Shown here: positions 5,340 to 13,490 of the stretch, piece after piece | Layout: the number at the start of each line of letters is the position of its first letter | Position numbering within the stretch: position 1 is the stretch's first letter | Notes under the pieces: model-generated | Told to the model about the DNA's origin: nothing | Seen by the model: the letters and a program-made list of their open reading frames with translations, nothing else | The model's database searches: none | Program-made: the position numbers and the translations under genes | Source of the DNA: a virus | Virus record (IMG/VR): IMGVR_UViG_3300032053_000415 | Coordinates: 1-27,553 of that record | DNA length: 27,553 nt | Direction: 5' to 3' (one strand)

Positions 5340-7415
5340 TTAACGATAGATAATTCTTCCACCTTTACTTACAAGCATATTTGGTTTTGTTTTCGCTTCC
5401 ATTAATGCATTGTGTAGTATTTCGGGAGCAGTAAATGCTTTATCATAAATTCTTAGTTTTTGAATTCCACCAATAAATCCTGAATTAAAATTTTGTTCTA
5501 TTGTTAAATTGTTTTTTCTTTGGTCTTTTACTAGTATATCGGCAGCATTATATGTAAAATCTTTCACATATAATGTACCACCAGTATTGAATGTACTATC
5601 AGTTTCAATTAAAATTCCTAAATATATTTCATTTTTCCCCGAATTATCAGTTGTTTTAAAGGTACTGTTTATTGGTAACCAACCATCACCACTAATTAAT
5701 AATAAATTATCATTAACCAAATAATATATACTATTACCGTAACCAACAATTAATGAGTTCTCTGGTGTAACTGGAAGTCCTGACACTCCGTAATATAGTG
5801 TACCATTAAGACTGTATTGATATTCTTCACCAGCACCCCAAGGATGTAAACTACCATATTGTGGTAGTAAACTTAATATATATTCTTGAGTTAATGGATA
5901 AACATATTCACTATCTTTTATAATATTTATATCAACAGTATCACTAAACATTAATAAAGATATTTTATTGACACTACCACCATTAAAGAAATTATCATTA
6001 TATATTTGTAAATCAGCAACATAATTTCGATTTGATAATGTGGTAATTGGTTGATTGAATTTTATAAAATATTTTGATGTTCCTGTTGTTCCAGTAGTAC
6101 CAGTATAGTTAATGCGCATTACAGTAAGTGGATGTTCAATACTTGAATCGCAATCATCAACATATTTAAATGTTGTGCTGTCAGCACTTAATGATAATCC
6201 AGCCAAATATGTATTACCTGTTGGTGCAGTATAACATTCTGTAGAAATTGGGTCTGCTTCAACAAAGAATTTTGTGTTTATATAATTAGTGTCTTGACCA
6301 TTATATAATATATATGTTTGATAATCATAATGCCAAGATTCTTTTAAGCCAAAACTACCACCACCCCAACTGATTGAGTATGGAACGCCTAATTGTTTTT
6401 CTTTATCATTGCCGAATGACTTAAAATAAAATTCTGGAAATTCTTTGATAATCCAAAGTGCACGACCATTAACATAAAAAATTAATTTTCCTGTTCTTTG
6501 TGGTGCACAATTTAATAAGTCGTAGTCTGTAATTGTATCTATTGGTGTAAATACCAATGCAATTAATGTAAAACCAGTTGCATTAATTATTGTAGGTGAT
6601 GCATTAGTAACAATAAGTCCATCAGCATTTATATATTTGTATGCCAGTCTTCTGTCTTGAGTTAATTCAAATGCAATTACATTATTTTTTATATTGTTAA
6701 TTGGTTGTGTTTCTGAATATACTATTTTCTTGTTATTTTCTGGTGAACTAAATCCACTTTTAAGTACTTGTGTTTCTATGAAAGAATCTAAGTAATTATT
6801 TAAACTTGTTGTTACACCAGTAATTGCAGTACCACCAGTTGAAGTACTACCTGTGATAGTTTCACCACTAAAATATGAGTTGTATTTATCTTCTGCACGT
6901 GCGCCCATCATGTAAAATATTCCTTGTGAGTTTGGGTATAAATATAATAGTGTTTCGATTGTTATACCATTATTATATCTTGCAGGTAGTAATTCATAAT
7001 TATAATTATTTAATTTGAAAAATCCTTGAAGATAACCACCATTGAGTTCAAAATGGTTTCCACTTGTGCCTGTTGTAGTTATACCACTTATTGGTAAAAA
7101 TTGTGTGGTTACAGTTACTCCACTTGTTTGACCAGTTGTTGGATTTTGAACTACATTATATCCAACTCTATACATTGAAAACAAGTTATCTTGTGGTGTT
7201 AATGTGATTCCACTCCACATAATATTGGTTCTACCATTATCAAAAGCAGTCAAACCGAAATCGATTAAATTAATGTTATCTGAAATCGCACCCGACCATT
7301 TGGTTAAACTAAACGAAGTTAAACCTGAGTTCAAATTCCATGATTTAATATTGGTTAGGTCAATATGTATTGCCAGATTGCTGGTAATTATATCATTTAG
7401 GCATTCTAAATTCAT
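5340..7415 (-). CDS. Large LamG-like virion protein (tail or fibre candidate)
   Basis: Codes for 691 residues from the ATG at 7415 (MNLECLNDIITSN). The frame is open to an ATG at 7451, but the promoter motif AGTATTTATTA (7433-7443) lies between the two ATGs, so the downstream one is chosen. The composition is rich in Thr, Gly, Asn and Tyr with TGTTGT stretches, typical of beta-structured virion proteins. The segment with KLIFYVNGRALWIIKEFPEF and PYSISWGGGSFGL, and the C-terminal NSGFIGGIQKLRIYDKAFTA, resemble the concanavalin/LamG-like modules of large phage structural proteins. By inference it is a surface or tail-fibre component, possibly binding host glycans. No chaperone gene or receptor tip is obvious. 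Confidence 0.72.
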   Translation of the reverse strand: MNLECLNDIITSNLAIHIDLTNIKSWNLNSGLTSFSLTKWSGAISDNINLIDFGLTAFDNGRTNIMWSGITLTPQDNLFSMYRVGYNVVQNPTTGQTSGVTVTTQFLPISGITTTGTSGNHFELNGGYLQGFFKLNNYNYELLPARYNNGITIETLLYLYPNSQGIFYMMGARAEDKYNSYFSGETITGSTSTGGTAITGVTTSLNNYLDSFIETQVLKSGFSSPENNKKIVYSETQPINNIKNNVIAFELTQDRRLAYKYINADGLIVTNASPTIINATGFTLIALVFTPIDTITDYDLLNCAPQRTGKLIFYVNGRALWIIKEFPEFYFKSFGNDKEKQLGVPYSISWGGGSFGLKESWHYDYQTYILYNGQDTNYINTKFFVEADPISTECYTAPTGNTYLAGLSLSADSTTFKYVDDCDSSIEHPLTVMRINYTGTTGTTGTSKYFIKFNQPITTLSNRNYVADLQIYNDNFFNGGSVNKISLLMFSDTVDINIIKDSEYVYPLTQEYILSLLPQYGSLHPWGAGEEYQYSLNGTLYYGVSGLPVTPENSLIVGYGNSIYYLVNDNLLLISGDGWLPINSTFKTTDNSGKNEIYLGILIETDSTFNTGGTLYVKDFTYNAADILVKDQRKNNLTIEQNFNSGFIGGIQKLRIYDKAFTAPEILHNALMEAKTKPNMLVSKGGRIIYR

Positions 7416-7432
7416 TTTATGTTGGAATTTAA

Positions 7433-7475
7433 TAATAAATACTAAACCCATTTGAATATAATTGAGTATTTATTA
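7433..7475. promoter_or_regulatory. Divergent late promoters forming an 11-bp inverted repeat
   Basis: TAATAAATACT (7433-7443, read as AGTATTTATTA on the minus strand) and AGTATTTATTA (7465-7475, plus strand) are perfect inverted copies. They face the LamG-like gene on the left and the GP88-like gene on the right. Between the plus copy and the GP88 start there is an 11-codon frame (7479-7511) that overlaps the GP88 start codon. Confidence 0.7.
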
Positions 7476-7503
7476 AAAATGATAAAATTAATACATTATT
7501 ATA

Positions 7504-8706
7504 ATGATTAAGAACTCAAGACAACGATTATTCGAAATGATGGAAAGGGTTGGTGGTTTACCAGAATTATCGTTAAAAGAAGAACAATTATCTGAAGTTG
7601 ATTGGGAGGGTGATTTTAAAGACGTTGAACCTGTTTCTTGTTGGAATGTTGAGGAATTAAAGGAATATTTAAATAAAATACTTGCAAATTATGTATTACC
7701 ATCACATAAAAGAAAAAAACCCGATTTAATTATCCATAATAAAGCAATTAAAAAAAATATTGAAGGTGATATTGATGTTCAAGCATTTATTGATGATATT
7801 ATGGTTGAACCCAAAGAAATTATAAGTGGTGGAAATTCAAAAATGTTAAAATCAGCAACTGATGACTTTTATACTGTAACTATCGGATTACCTGCATTTA
7901 GAGGATTAATATATGATTATGATAATAAAGATTTTAAGGTTCTAAGTACTTGCCCCGGGGCTGGCACATGTATTAAACCTTGTTATGCTAGAAAAGGCAA
8001 TTATGTTCGTTTAACAAATATCTTTTTAAAACAGACCAGAATTCTAAATCTGTTAATGAATAATCCTCAAAAGTTTAAAGATAATTTAAAAAATGAAATT
8101 ATTGCATTATATAAAAAGGGAAATGATAAAGAAATGCGTTTTAGGTGGAATGATTCTGGTGATTTTTTTTCGAAAAAATATTTTAATATTGGTTTGGAGA
8201 TAATGAAAGAATTAAAGGACGAAGGTTTTGTCGTTAAATCATATGCACATACAAAAGTTGCGGATATTTATAATCAAAATCGTCTTCCTGCTGATTTTTC
8301 AAATTTATCACTAGCTAATAATAGACCTGATTTTGTAATTAGTTTTTCAACTGATGCAAAACCAAGTGAGCGTGAAAAGGTTAATTTAACGGGTGCGAAA
8401 ACATCAGAAATTATGTTTAATGATTTCAAAGACTTATTTAAAAAAGATGAAAAGGGTAATAAACTTGCGGTAGATTCTCACGATAAACTTATTTTTAAAG
8501 ATAAAAATGGTATGGATATTCTAAAACAAAGAGTTTCAAAAATGTTTGGTGTACCTAATGATGGCACATTATTATCACACGATGAAATGATGAATACTCC
8601 AGAAGTAGATAGACCAACATATAACGTAATTGTTCAATCAAAAGGAGAGACGGATATATCAACACAAAGACCTGATGTGTTAAGAACATTTTTCTTAGTA
8701 CATTAA
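7504..8706 (+). CDS. GP88-domain-like phage protein with capsid-targeting-like leader
   Basis: Codes for 400 residues. Residues 6-26 (RQRLFEMMERV...SLKE) match the leader shared with the 2479, 8744 and 9239 proteins, with LKE (24-26) and LSE (29-31) as possible prohead-protease sites. The core has the cysteine pattern C150-PGAGT-C156-IKP-C160-YARKG followed by a region with FRWNDSGDFF (helical and charged), which I associate with the phage 'gene product 88' (GP88) family of unknown biochemical function. Those cysteines suggest a metal or Fe-S site but not the canonical radical-SAM CxxxCxxC. If the leader is real, this protein is loaded into the head and could enter the cell with the DNA. It is preceded by its own promoter motif. 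Confidence 0.75.
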   Translation: MIKNSRQRLFEMMERVGGLPELSLKEEQLSEVDWEGDFKDVEPVSCWNVEELKEYLNKILANYVLPSHKRKKPDLIIHNKAIKKNIEGDIDVQAFIDDIMVEPKEIISGGNSKMLKSATDDFYTVTIGLPAFRGLIYDYDNKDFKVLSTCPGAGTCIKPCYARKGNYVRLTNIFLKQTRILNLLMNNPQKFKDNLKNEIIALYKKGNDKEMRFRWNDSGDFFSKKYFNIGLEIMKELKDEGFVVKSYAHTKVADIYNQNRLPADFSNLSLANNRPDFVISFSTDAKPSEREKVNLTGAKTSEIMFNDFKDLFKKDEKGNKLAVDSHDKLIFKDKNGMDILKQRVSKMFGVPNDGTLLSHDEMMNTPEVDRPTYNVIVQSKGETDISTQRPDVLRTFFLVH

Positions 8707-8719
8707 TTCAAAATAAATT

Positions 8720-8729
8720 AGTATTTATA
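8720..8729 (+). promoter_or_regulatory. Late-promoter motif AGTATTTATA
   Basis: Exact consensus 14 bases before the 8744 start codon; probably drives the 8744-10895 gene run, whose inner genes lack the motif. Confidence 0.65.
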
Positions 8730-8743
8730 TAAAATTTGATATT

Positions 8744-9214
8744 ATGAAAAGAAATGACAAACAAAGATTATTCGAAGTTATGGGTAGACTCGATAAAACA
8801 TTCAAACCAAAATTAAATGAGGGTTTCGAAGAAATTGAAGCAACAGATGATGTTGCATTACCTGCTGAAACTGGTGAAGAAACCACAGAACAAACTCCAG
8901 AAGAAAAACTTCAAGAATTAACAGCAAAAGTTGATGAACTTTATGCTATGCTTCATGGTGAAGCAGAAGAAGATGAAGTTCCTGCTGAAACTGGTGAAGT
9001 AGCTCCCGAAAATCTTCAAGAATGGAATTTTGATAAGGGCAAAGGTGCTAAAAAATTCGAAAAAAAGGAAGATAAAGAATCTGAGGAACACGAAGAATCT
9101 GAATCTCATGAAGAAGAAGAAAAGGAACATAAAGAAAAAAAAGAATTGGACGAAGTAAAACCCAATACAGGAAAAAAAGTGCCAGTAGCTGCAATTGCAA
9201 AAGTTGGTAAATAA
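8744..9214 (+). CDS. Highly charged internal-head or core candidate
   Basis: Codes for 156 residues. The leader KQRLFEVMGRLDKTFKPKLNE (6-26) is the clearest copy of the shared N-terminal sequence and ends in LNE, a good T4-type prohead-protease site. The rest is low complexity: two PAETGE copies (near residues 46 and 84), then a run rich in Glu, Lys and His (about 103-140), ending in a basic tail (KKVPVAAIAKVGK). Such composition is usual for prohead-core or DNA-associated internal head proteins, not enzymes. First gene of an operon with 9239, 9831 and 10647. Confidence 0.72.
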   Translation: MKRNDKQRLFEVMGRLDKTFKPKLNEGFEEIEATDDVALPAETGEETTEQTPEEKLQELTAKVDELYAMLHGEAEEDEVPAETGEVAPENLQEWNFDKGKGAKKFEKKEDKESEEHEESESHEEEEKEHKEKKELDEVKPNTGKKVPVAAIAKVGK

Positions 9215-9238
9215 ATTTTCTTTAATTTTCAATTAAAA

Positions 9239-9829
9239 ATGAAAAAAGTATTAAAAGATACTAAGACATTACTATTTGAGAATATGGTAAAGTTGAATCC
9301 TGATTTTAAATTAACTGAGGGAATTAGTGAAACTTATGGTGTACCTGACCCATTTGGAACTAATAAAGCTAAACCAGTTAATGAAGATGATAAATGGATT
9401 CAAGATGATGTTAAATTATATCAAATTAAAACAGAAAAATTAAAAGCGTTCATGGACGAATTAATTAAAATGCAGGAATTTGATGTAATTGATACGCTTT
9501 ATAGATTATTGATTGAAAGGAAACATAAGACGATTGGAAGTCTTGTAAATGAAATAAAATTAGTTGAAGGACAACAGAATGACACTTATTTTGAAACACT
9601 ATCTGATGCAATTAATGCTGTTAGAGAAAAGGTTGCAAAAAAAGGATTTACACTTGATGAAGATGAGGTGTGGACATATTTTGGTACTGGCGGTGTTAGT
9701 TATGGACAAACCAAAAGGGCAAACATTCCATTATTGAAAGATGGTATTCCTGACAAAAGAAGAAGCGTTATGATTATTCTTTATAGAATGGAAAGTGGTA
9801 CATATGAATTAACATCATATATTAATTAA
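9239..9829 (+). CDS. Hypothetical protein with capsid-targeting-like leader
   Basis: Codes for 196 residues. Residues 9-27 (KTLLFENMVKLNPDFKLTE) are a diverged copy of the shared leader, ending in LTE. The remainder appears to be a folded, mainly helical protein: KLKAFMDELIKMQEFD, then DAINAVREKVAKKGFTLDEDEVW and a C-terminal strand region. I do not recognise the family. It lies 24 bases after the preceding gene with no promoter motif and is followed after one base by the nucleotidyltransferase gene, so it is expressed from the operon promoter. By inference it is packaged into the head and processed. Confidence 0.72.
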   Translation: MKKVLKDTKTLLFENMVKLNPDFKLTEGISETYGVPDPFGTNKAKPVNEDDKWIQDDVKLYQIKTEKLKAFMDELIKMQEFDVIDTLYRLLIERKHKTIGSLVNEIKLVEGQQNDTYFETLSDAINAVREKVAKKGFTLDEDEVWTYFGTGGVSYGQTKRANIPLLKDGIPDKRRSVMIILYRMESGTYELTSYIN

Positions 9830-9830
9830 A

Positions 9831-10643
9831 ATGATAGAGAATAAGAAAAATCCACGTGCGTGGTCAGGTAGATATTGGAAGGGTCACAACATTTCGGACG
9901 TACTGAAAGAGGTTGTTGAACCCGACAATGTTGATGTGTCATCAATTCAAATGCATGATACATTAAACCCTATTGTCTGGGAATCTGATGAGAAACTTAA
10001 ATCTGAAATAAGAAAGACATTATTAATGAATGCAAAGAGGTTTATTGAATTTTGTGATGTGGAGAATCTTAAATATAACGACATTATATTAACAGGTAGT
10101 TTGGCAAATTATAATTATAACGAAAATTCTGATTTAGATGTCCATATTATTCTTGATTTTAATCAAATTTCTGAGAATAAAGAATTTGTGGGTGATTTTT
10201 TTAAATTAAAAAAAGCGTTATGGACAGAAAGACTTTCAATTCAGATAAAGGGACATGATGTTGAAATGTATTTTCAGGATAGTGAAGAACCACATCATTC
10301 ATCTGGTACATATTCTTTAATTAAAAATGAGTGGATTAGAAAACCAATCAAAAAAATTGTTAATATTGATTCAGCAGACGTTCAATTGAAGTCCGCAGAC
10401 ATTATGAATGCGATTGATGACTTAGAAACTAATAAGGATGAAAAGAGTTTTTTAAAAAAGCACGAACAACTTAAAGAAAAAATTAAAAAATATAGACAAA
10501 CAGGACTTGATAAAAGTGGTGAATTTTCAGTTGAAAATATTGTATTTAAGGTTTTAAGAAATACAGGATATTTAGAAAAAATGGTTGAGCTTAAGAATGA
10601 TTATCTTACTAATGAATTAAGTTTAAATGAATTTATGAATTAA
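9831..10643 (+). CDS. Pol-beta-superfamily nucleotidyltransferase
   Basis: Codes for 270 residues. GS (89-90) followed by SDLDVH (100-105) is the GS...DxD signature of the Pol-beta nucleotidyltransferase fold, and GHDVEMYFQD (141-150) supplies the third acidic strand (D143/E145). The active site therefore looks complete: D101, D103 and D143. The following EEPHHSSGTYSLIKNEW matches a nucleotidyltransferase type I recall from T4-like phages, where the substrate is not known. The C-terminal half is helical and lysine-rich. No HEPN partner gene is adjacent, which argues against a MNT-HEPN toxin pair. Its start follows the previous stop by a single base, indicating translational coupling. The substrate (nucleotide, RNA or protein) cannot be told from sequence. 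Confidence 0.85.
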   Translation: MIENKKNPRAWSGRYWKGHNISDVLKEVVEPDNVDVSSIQMHDTLNPIVWESDEKLKSEIRKTLLMNAKRFIEFCDVENLKYNDIILTGSLANYNYNENSDLDVHIILDFNQISENKEFVGDFFKLKKALWTERLSIQIKGHDVEMYFQDSEEPHHSSGTYSLIKNEWIRKPIKKIVNIDSADVQLKSADIMNAIDDLETNKDEKSFLKKHEQLKEKIKKYRQTGLDKSGEFSVENIVFKVLRNTGYLEKMVELKNDYLTNELSLNEFMN

Positions 10644-10646
10644 GTT

Positions 10647-10895
10647 ATGAAAAGATTTATAGTAACTACAAAGCAATTAAAAGAATATGTTGAAAGGAAA
10701 AAATCCGAAAAAATATTCTATGATATAATGGAAGGTTTACATAAAAATGTGAAATATTTAAATGAAAACGTTTCACAAAAAAAAGCAAACCAGTCGGTTA
10801 TTGATGATTACAAAAGAAAGAATTTAATTACGCCAAAAATAAACGAAATGCTGATTAATAATAAAATTGTGAATGAAAAAGGTGAAATAATCTAA
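10647..10895 (+). CDS. Small hypothetical protein with leader-like segment
   Basis: Codes for 82 residues, basic and helical. Residues 21-40 (EKIFYDIMEGLHKNVKYLNE) align with the shared leader, including the aromatic and Met positions and the final LNE, but are preceded by 20 extra residues (MKRFIVTTKQLKEYV...). If the site is used, about half the protein would be removed on cleavage. The start is 3 bases after the nucleotidyltransferase stop, so it belongs to the same operon. Function unknown. Confidence 0.65.
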   Translation: MKRFIVTTKQLKEYVERKKSEKIFYDIMEGLHKNVKYLNENVSQKKANQSVIDDYKRKNLITPKINEMLINNKIVNEKGEII

Positions 10896-10921
10896 TTATT
10901 CAATTTTTTTGCTCTTAATTA

Positions 10922-10931
10922 AGTATTTATA
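10922..10931 (+). promoter_or_regulatory. Late-promoter motif AGTATTTATA
   Basis: Exact consensus 41 bases before the 10973 start codon, the longest leader in the set. Confidence 0.65.
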
Positions 10932-10972
10932 AAAAAATATAAGTAAATAATAAGTAAGTAAACAATATTCAA

Positions 10973-12925
10973 ATGAAAAAACATACATCGGAAGAAGCAT
11001 ATTACGAAAGACTAAGGAATTTAGCTCAGAGTAATAAAACTTCAGTCAAAGAATCTCGTACTTTGGGTACTTTAATTGATTACAAGAGAGCAGCAGATGG
11101 CGTTGCTTATGGTATTATTAAAGAACAACATCGCTATTTTGTTAAAAAAGCAGGTATTAAACCAGACCCAAATGTTGCAGATTTTGCATATATTGGTGGA
11201 TTGGCAAATATTACTGATTTTCAATACAAATCATTAAGCGAAGCTGATAAACAAAGAAATATGATGTTTCATACTATCAATGAAGCTGTTACATCAAAGC
11301 CAAGTAAAACTGGTAGCAAAAAAAGACTTAATGAAGACAAGGCAAGTCAAGAAATTGATAATGCAGAAAATAAATTGGGCGACTTAGATGCAGCTACTGC
11401 AAGTGCAGAAGTTCCAGCAGAAATGCCAGCACCAGAAGGTGGTGCAGAAATGGCAGCAGGATTAGATGCAATGCCAGCACCAGAAGCAGGTGCAGAAATG
11501 CCACCACCAGAAGCAGGTGCAGATGGTGTTGATGCTGAAGTTGCTCCAGAAGGTGGTGATGCTGTTCCAGAAGCAGGTGTAGACCCAGAAGCTGACCCAA
11601 CCGCAGATGCAGAAGGTGGTGAAGTTGCTCCAGAAGGTGGTGAAGAAGGAAAAGATGAAGCTACAAAAGAAATTGAAAAAACTCTTGGTAAATTAGCTAA
11701 TACATTAAGAAAAACGGAATTAGAACCATCACAAGTTAAATCATATGTTAACACATATCTTGCAGCATTCAAAGATAAATTCCCAGATATTGATATTGAA
11801 GATAGAAAAGCTATGGCTGAAAAAATTACCAAAGTTGTTCCTCCAGAAGATATTGAAGATTTAGGACAAAATGTTGAAGATACTGAAGGTGCTGGAGTTC
11901 CCGAACCAGAAATGGCTGAGGGTGAGTGTTCAGAGTGTGGCACTTTTGCTAAATATGCAGAATCAAGAGGATATAACGCAGACTCGATTAGAGAATGTGG
12001 TGAAGAAGAAGTTGGTAATTTAGTAAGTGGGTATGCAAACGCACATAATGACGGTCAGAATGATGGTGACCTTGATGGTGTTGCATTGGTAGTTAAAATA
12101 GTTAATCCTGAAATCTTAAATTCATTAAGAAGCGATTATGGTCACGAAGATTATGCAAATAAACTTGAACCAGTTGTTAATGGAATGAATGAAAGCAGTG
12201 AAGAAGATAATATTGCAAAACTTAATGAACTTTTCGGTGGATTAAGAAATTTAGGTAAAGCTGCTAGTCAAGCAATTGGTGGTGGACTTAAATCTGCTGG
12301 TCAGGCAATTGGTAATAAGGTTAGTGAAGGTGCACAGGCAGTTGCAGGTGCAGCAAAAGATGTTTATAAAGCAGGTGCTGGTGGGCAAGCAAACTTAAGT
12401 AAATTTAGAACAGCAGAAGGTACAGACCCTGCAAATGTTGAAACACAACCAAATCTTGAGGTACAACCAATTGAAGAAATAAAAGTAGCTCAAAAAGCTG
12501 GTAAAAAACTTAGTGCAACTGCACCAGTAAAACCAATCACAGAAGAAGAAGAAGTAGAAGGTGAAGAAATTGAAAGTGATGAAATAGCTATTAAAGACGA
12601 TGCTGGTGAAGCTGCAGAAGAAAAAACAGATAATTTCTTTTCTCCAGAATCACAGAGTCTTGGTGTGGGTACAATTAAACCAGATGGTGCTCCTACAACT
12701 GGTGTTGATATTACAATCAGTCCTGACAAGGAAGTTAATATTTCAATGAATGAGAGCGAAAAAAAATTAAGAAAGTATATTCGTAATAGACTTGAAGAAA
12801 AAGCTGGTTTAAGAAAGCCAGTATTAACTGAAAGTAAAAAATCTGCAACATTAAAAAAACTTGATGGTGTTATTGATAAACAATTTCAACTGTATGAAAG
12901 TGTTATGTTAAAAAAACAAAAATAA
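10973..12925 (+). CDS. Large acidic low-complexity phage protein
   Basis: Codes for 650 residues of unrecognised family. Residues 1-120 are helical and charged. Residues about 146-226 are an Ala/Pro/Glu/Gly repeat tract built from units such as PAPEAGAEM and VAPEGGD. A folded middle part follows (ATKEIEKTLGKLANTLRKTE, then one CSECG motif at about 319 and ADSIRECGEEEVG). Residues about 410-475 are Gly/Ala-rich (GGLRNLGKAASQAIGGGLKS). A second acidic linker leads to a basic helical C-terminus (EKKLRKYIRNRLEEKAGLRK). The mix of disordered acidic linkers and helices suggests a virion or prohead structural component. A good terminator follows the stop immediately. Confidence 0.75.
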   Translation: MKKHTSEEAYYERLRNLAQSNKTSVKESRTLGTLIDYKRAADGVAYGIIKEQHRYFVKKAGIKPDPNVADFAYIGGLANITDFQYKSLSEADKQRNMMFHTINEAVTSKPSKTGSKKRLNEDKASQEIDNAENKLGDLDAATASAEVPAEMPAPEGGAEMAAGLDAMPAPEAGAEMPPPEAGADGVDAEVAPEGGDAVPEAGVDPEADPTADAEGGEVAPEGGEEGKDEATKEIEKTLGKLANTLRKTELEPSQVKSYVNTYLAAFKDKFPDIDIEDRKAMAEKITKVVPPEDIEDLGQNVEDTEGAGVPEPEMAEGECSECGTFAKYAESRGYNADSIRECGEEEVGNLVSGYANAHNDGQNDGDLDGVALVVKIVNPEILNSLRSDYGHEDYANKLEPVVNGMNESSEEDNIAKLNELFGGLRNLGKAASQAIGGGLKSAGQAIGNKVSEGAQAVAGAAKDVYKAGAGGQANLSKFRTAEGTDPANVETQPNLEVQPIEEIKVAQKAGKKLSATAPVKPITEEEEVEGEEIESDEIAIKDDAGEAAEEKTDNFFSPESQSLGVGTIKPDGAPTTGVDITISPDKEVNISMNESEKKLRKYIRNRLEEKAGLRKPVLTESKKSATLKKLDGVIDKQFQLYESVMLKKQK

Positions 12926-12932
12926 TAAAATG

Positions 12933-12960
12933 AAAAACCCGAAGAAATTCGGGTTTTTTT
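12933..12960 (+). terminator. Rho-independent terminator
   Basis: AAAAACCCGAA (12933-12943) pairs with TTCGGGTTTTT (12948-12958) around a GAAA tetraloop, ending in seven T. Placed 8 bases after the stop codon of the 10973 gene. Confidence 0.9.
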
Positions 12961-13004
12961 GTAACATTTTATTATCTTTGTCGTATAATTGTTTTTTGAA
13001 CTAA

Positions 13005-13014
13005 CATATTTATA
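13005..13014 (+). promoter_or_regulatory. Late-promoter motif variant CATATTTATA
   Basis: Ends only 5 bases before the ATG at 13020, so a transcript starting at the usual distance would be leaderless or nearly so. Confidence 0.5.
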
Positions 13015-13019
13015 CTAAT

Positions 13020-13436
13020 ATGGTACATCGAACATTTGAAAATTTAAAATTTAAAAGAACTTATATTGGGGGTTCAAAACAACGTGAACTTGAAATTTTT
13101 TCGAAGATTCAAGGCAACAGTAATGATAATTCAGATTGTGATTGGCTGGAATATAGAAGAATTATAACTCAATATTGTGATGACCAGCTTAATGTTATTC
13201 TGAGTTGGGTTTTTATTATGGAGAGATTAAGTATTATATTCCTAATAATTGCACTTATTGTAATGTTCATCAATACACACATATCATTTTCAATTCTTTT
13301 TATATCATTAATTTCTCGTGGATTATTTATTTATTTTAAAAACAAAGGAAGAAAAAAATTATTTGATTATAATTTTTCGCTTAACATTATTTTAAGTGAA
13401 ATTAAAAAACTTGGTTTTGAACTCAATAAAAATTAA
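13020..13436 (+). CDS. Small two-helix membrane protein
   Basis: Codes for 138 residues. Residues about 70-85 (LSIIFLIIALIVMFI) and 88-106 (ISFSILFISLISRGLFIYF) are two membrane helices joined by a very short turn, so both termini should face the same side. The N-terminal 65 residues are polar with the segment DCDWLEYRRIITQYCDDQ; the C-terminus is basic (KNKGRKKLF), consistent with cytoplasmic ends. The family is unrecognised. The hairpin topology is compatible with a holin-like or membrane-remodelling role, but position before the packaging genes gives no direct support. Confidence 0.7.
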   Translation: MVHRTFENLKFKRTYIGGSKQRELEIFSKIQGNSNDNSDCDWLEYRRIITQYCDDQLNVILSWVFIMERLSIIFLIIALIVMFINTHISFSILFISLISRGLFIYFKNKGRKKLFDYNFSLNIILSEIKKLGFELNKN

Positions 13437-13467
13437 AAACTTTGATGTTTTTCCTTTTTATTCTATT

Positions 13468-13477
13468 AGTATTTATT
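13468..13477 (+). promoter_or_regulatory. Late-promoter motif AGTATTTATT
   Basis: Located 13 bases before the 13491 start codon. Confidence 0.65.
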
Positions 13478-13490
13478 GTAAAATTATGAT

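Noticed and set aside
5336-5362. Upstream ATG at 5362 for the zinc-ribbon gene
   Set aside because: It lies inside the coding end of the 5340-7415 gene, while the ATG at 5335 follows that gene's stop at a typical coupled distance.
9010-9232. Phe-rich minus-strand frame at 8918-9232 as a membrane protein
   Set aside because: It is the antisense of the Glu/Lys-rich tract of the 8744 gene, has no promoter and overlaps a convincing gene.
11347-11943. Long minus-strand open frames opposite the 10973 gene and opposite the portal low-complexity tract
   Set aside because: They are mirror frames of Ala/Pro/Gly-rich coding repeats, with Ser/Pro-rich translations and no promoter motif.
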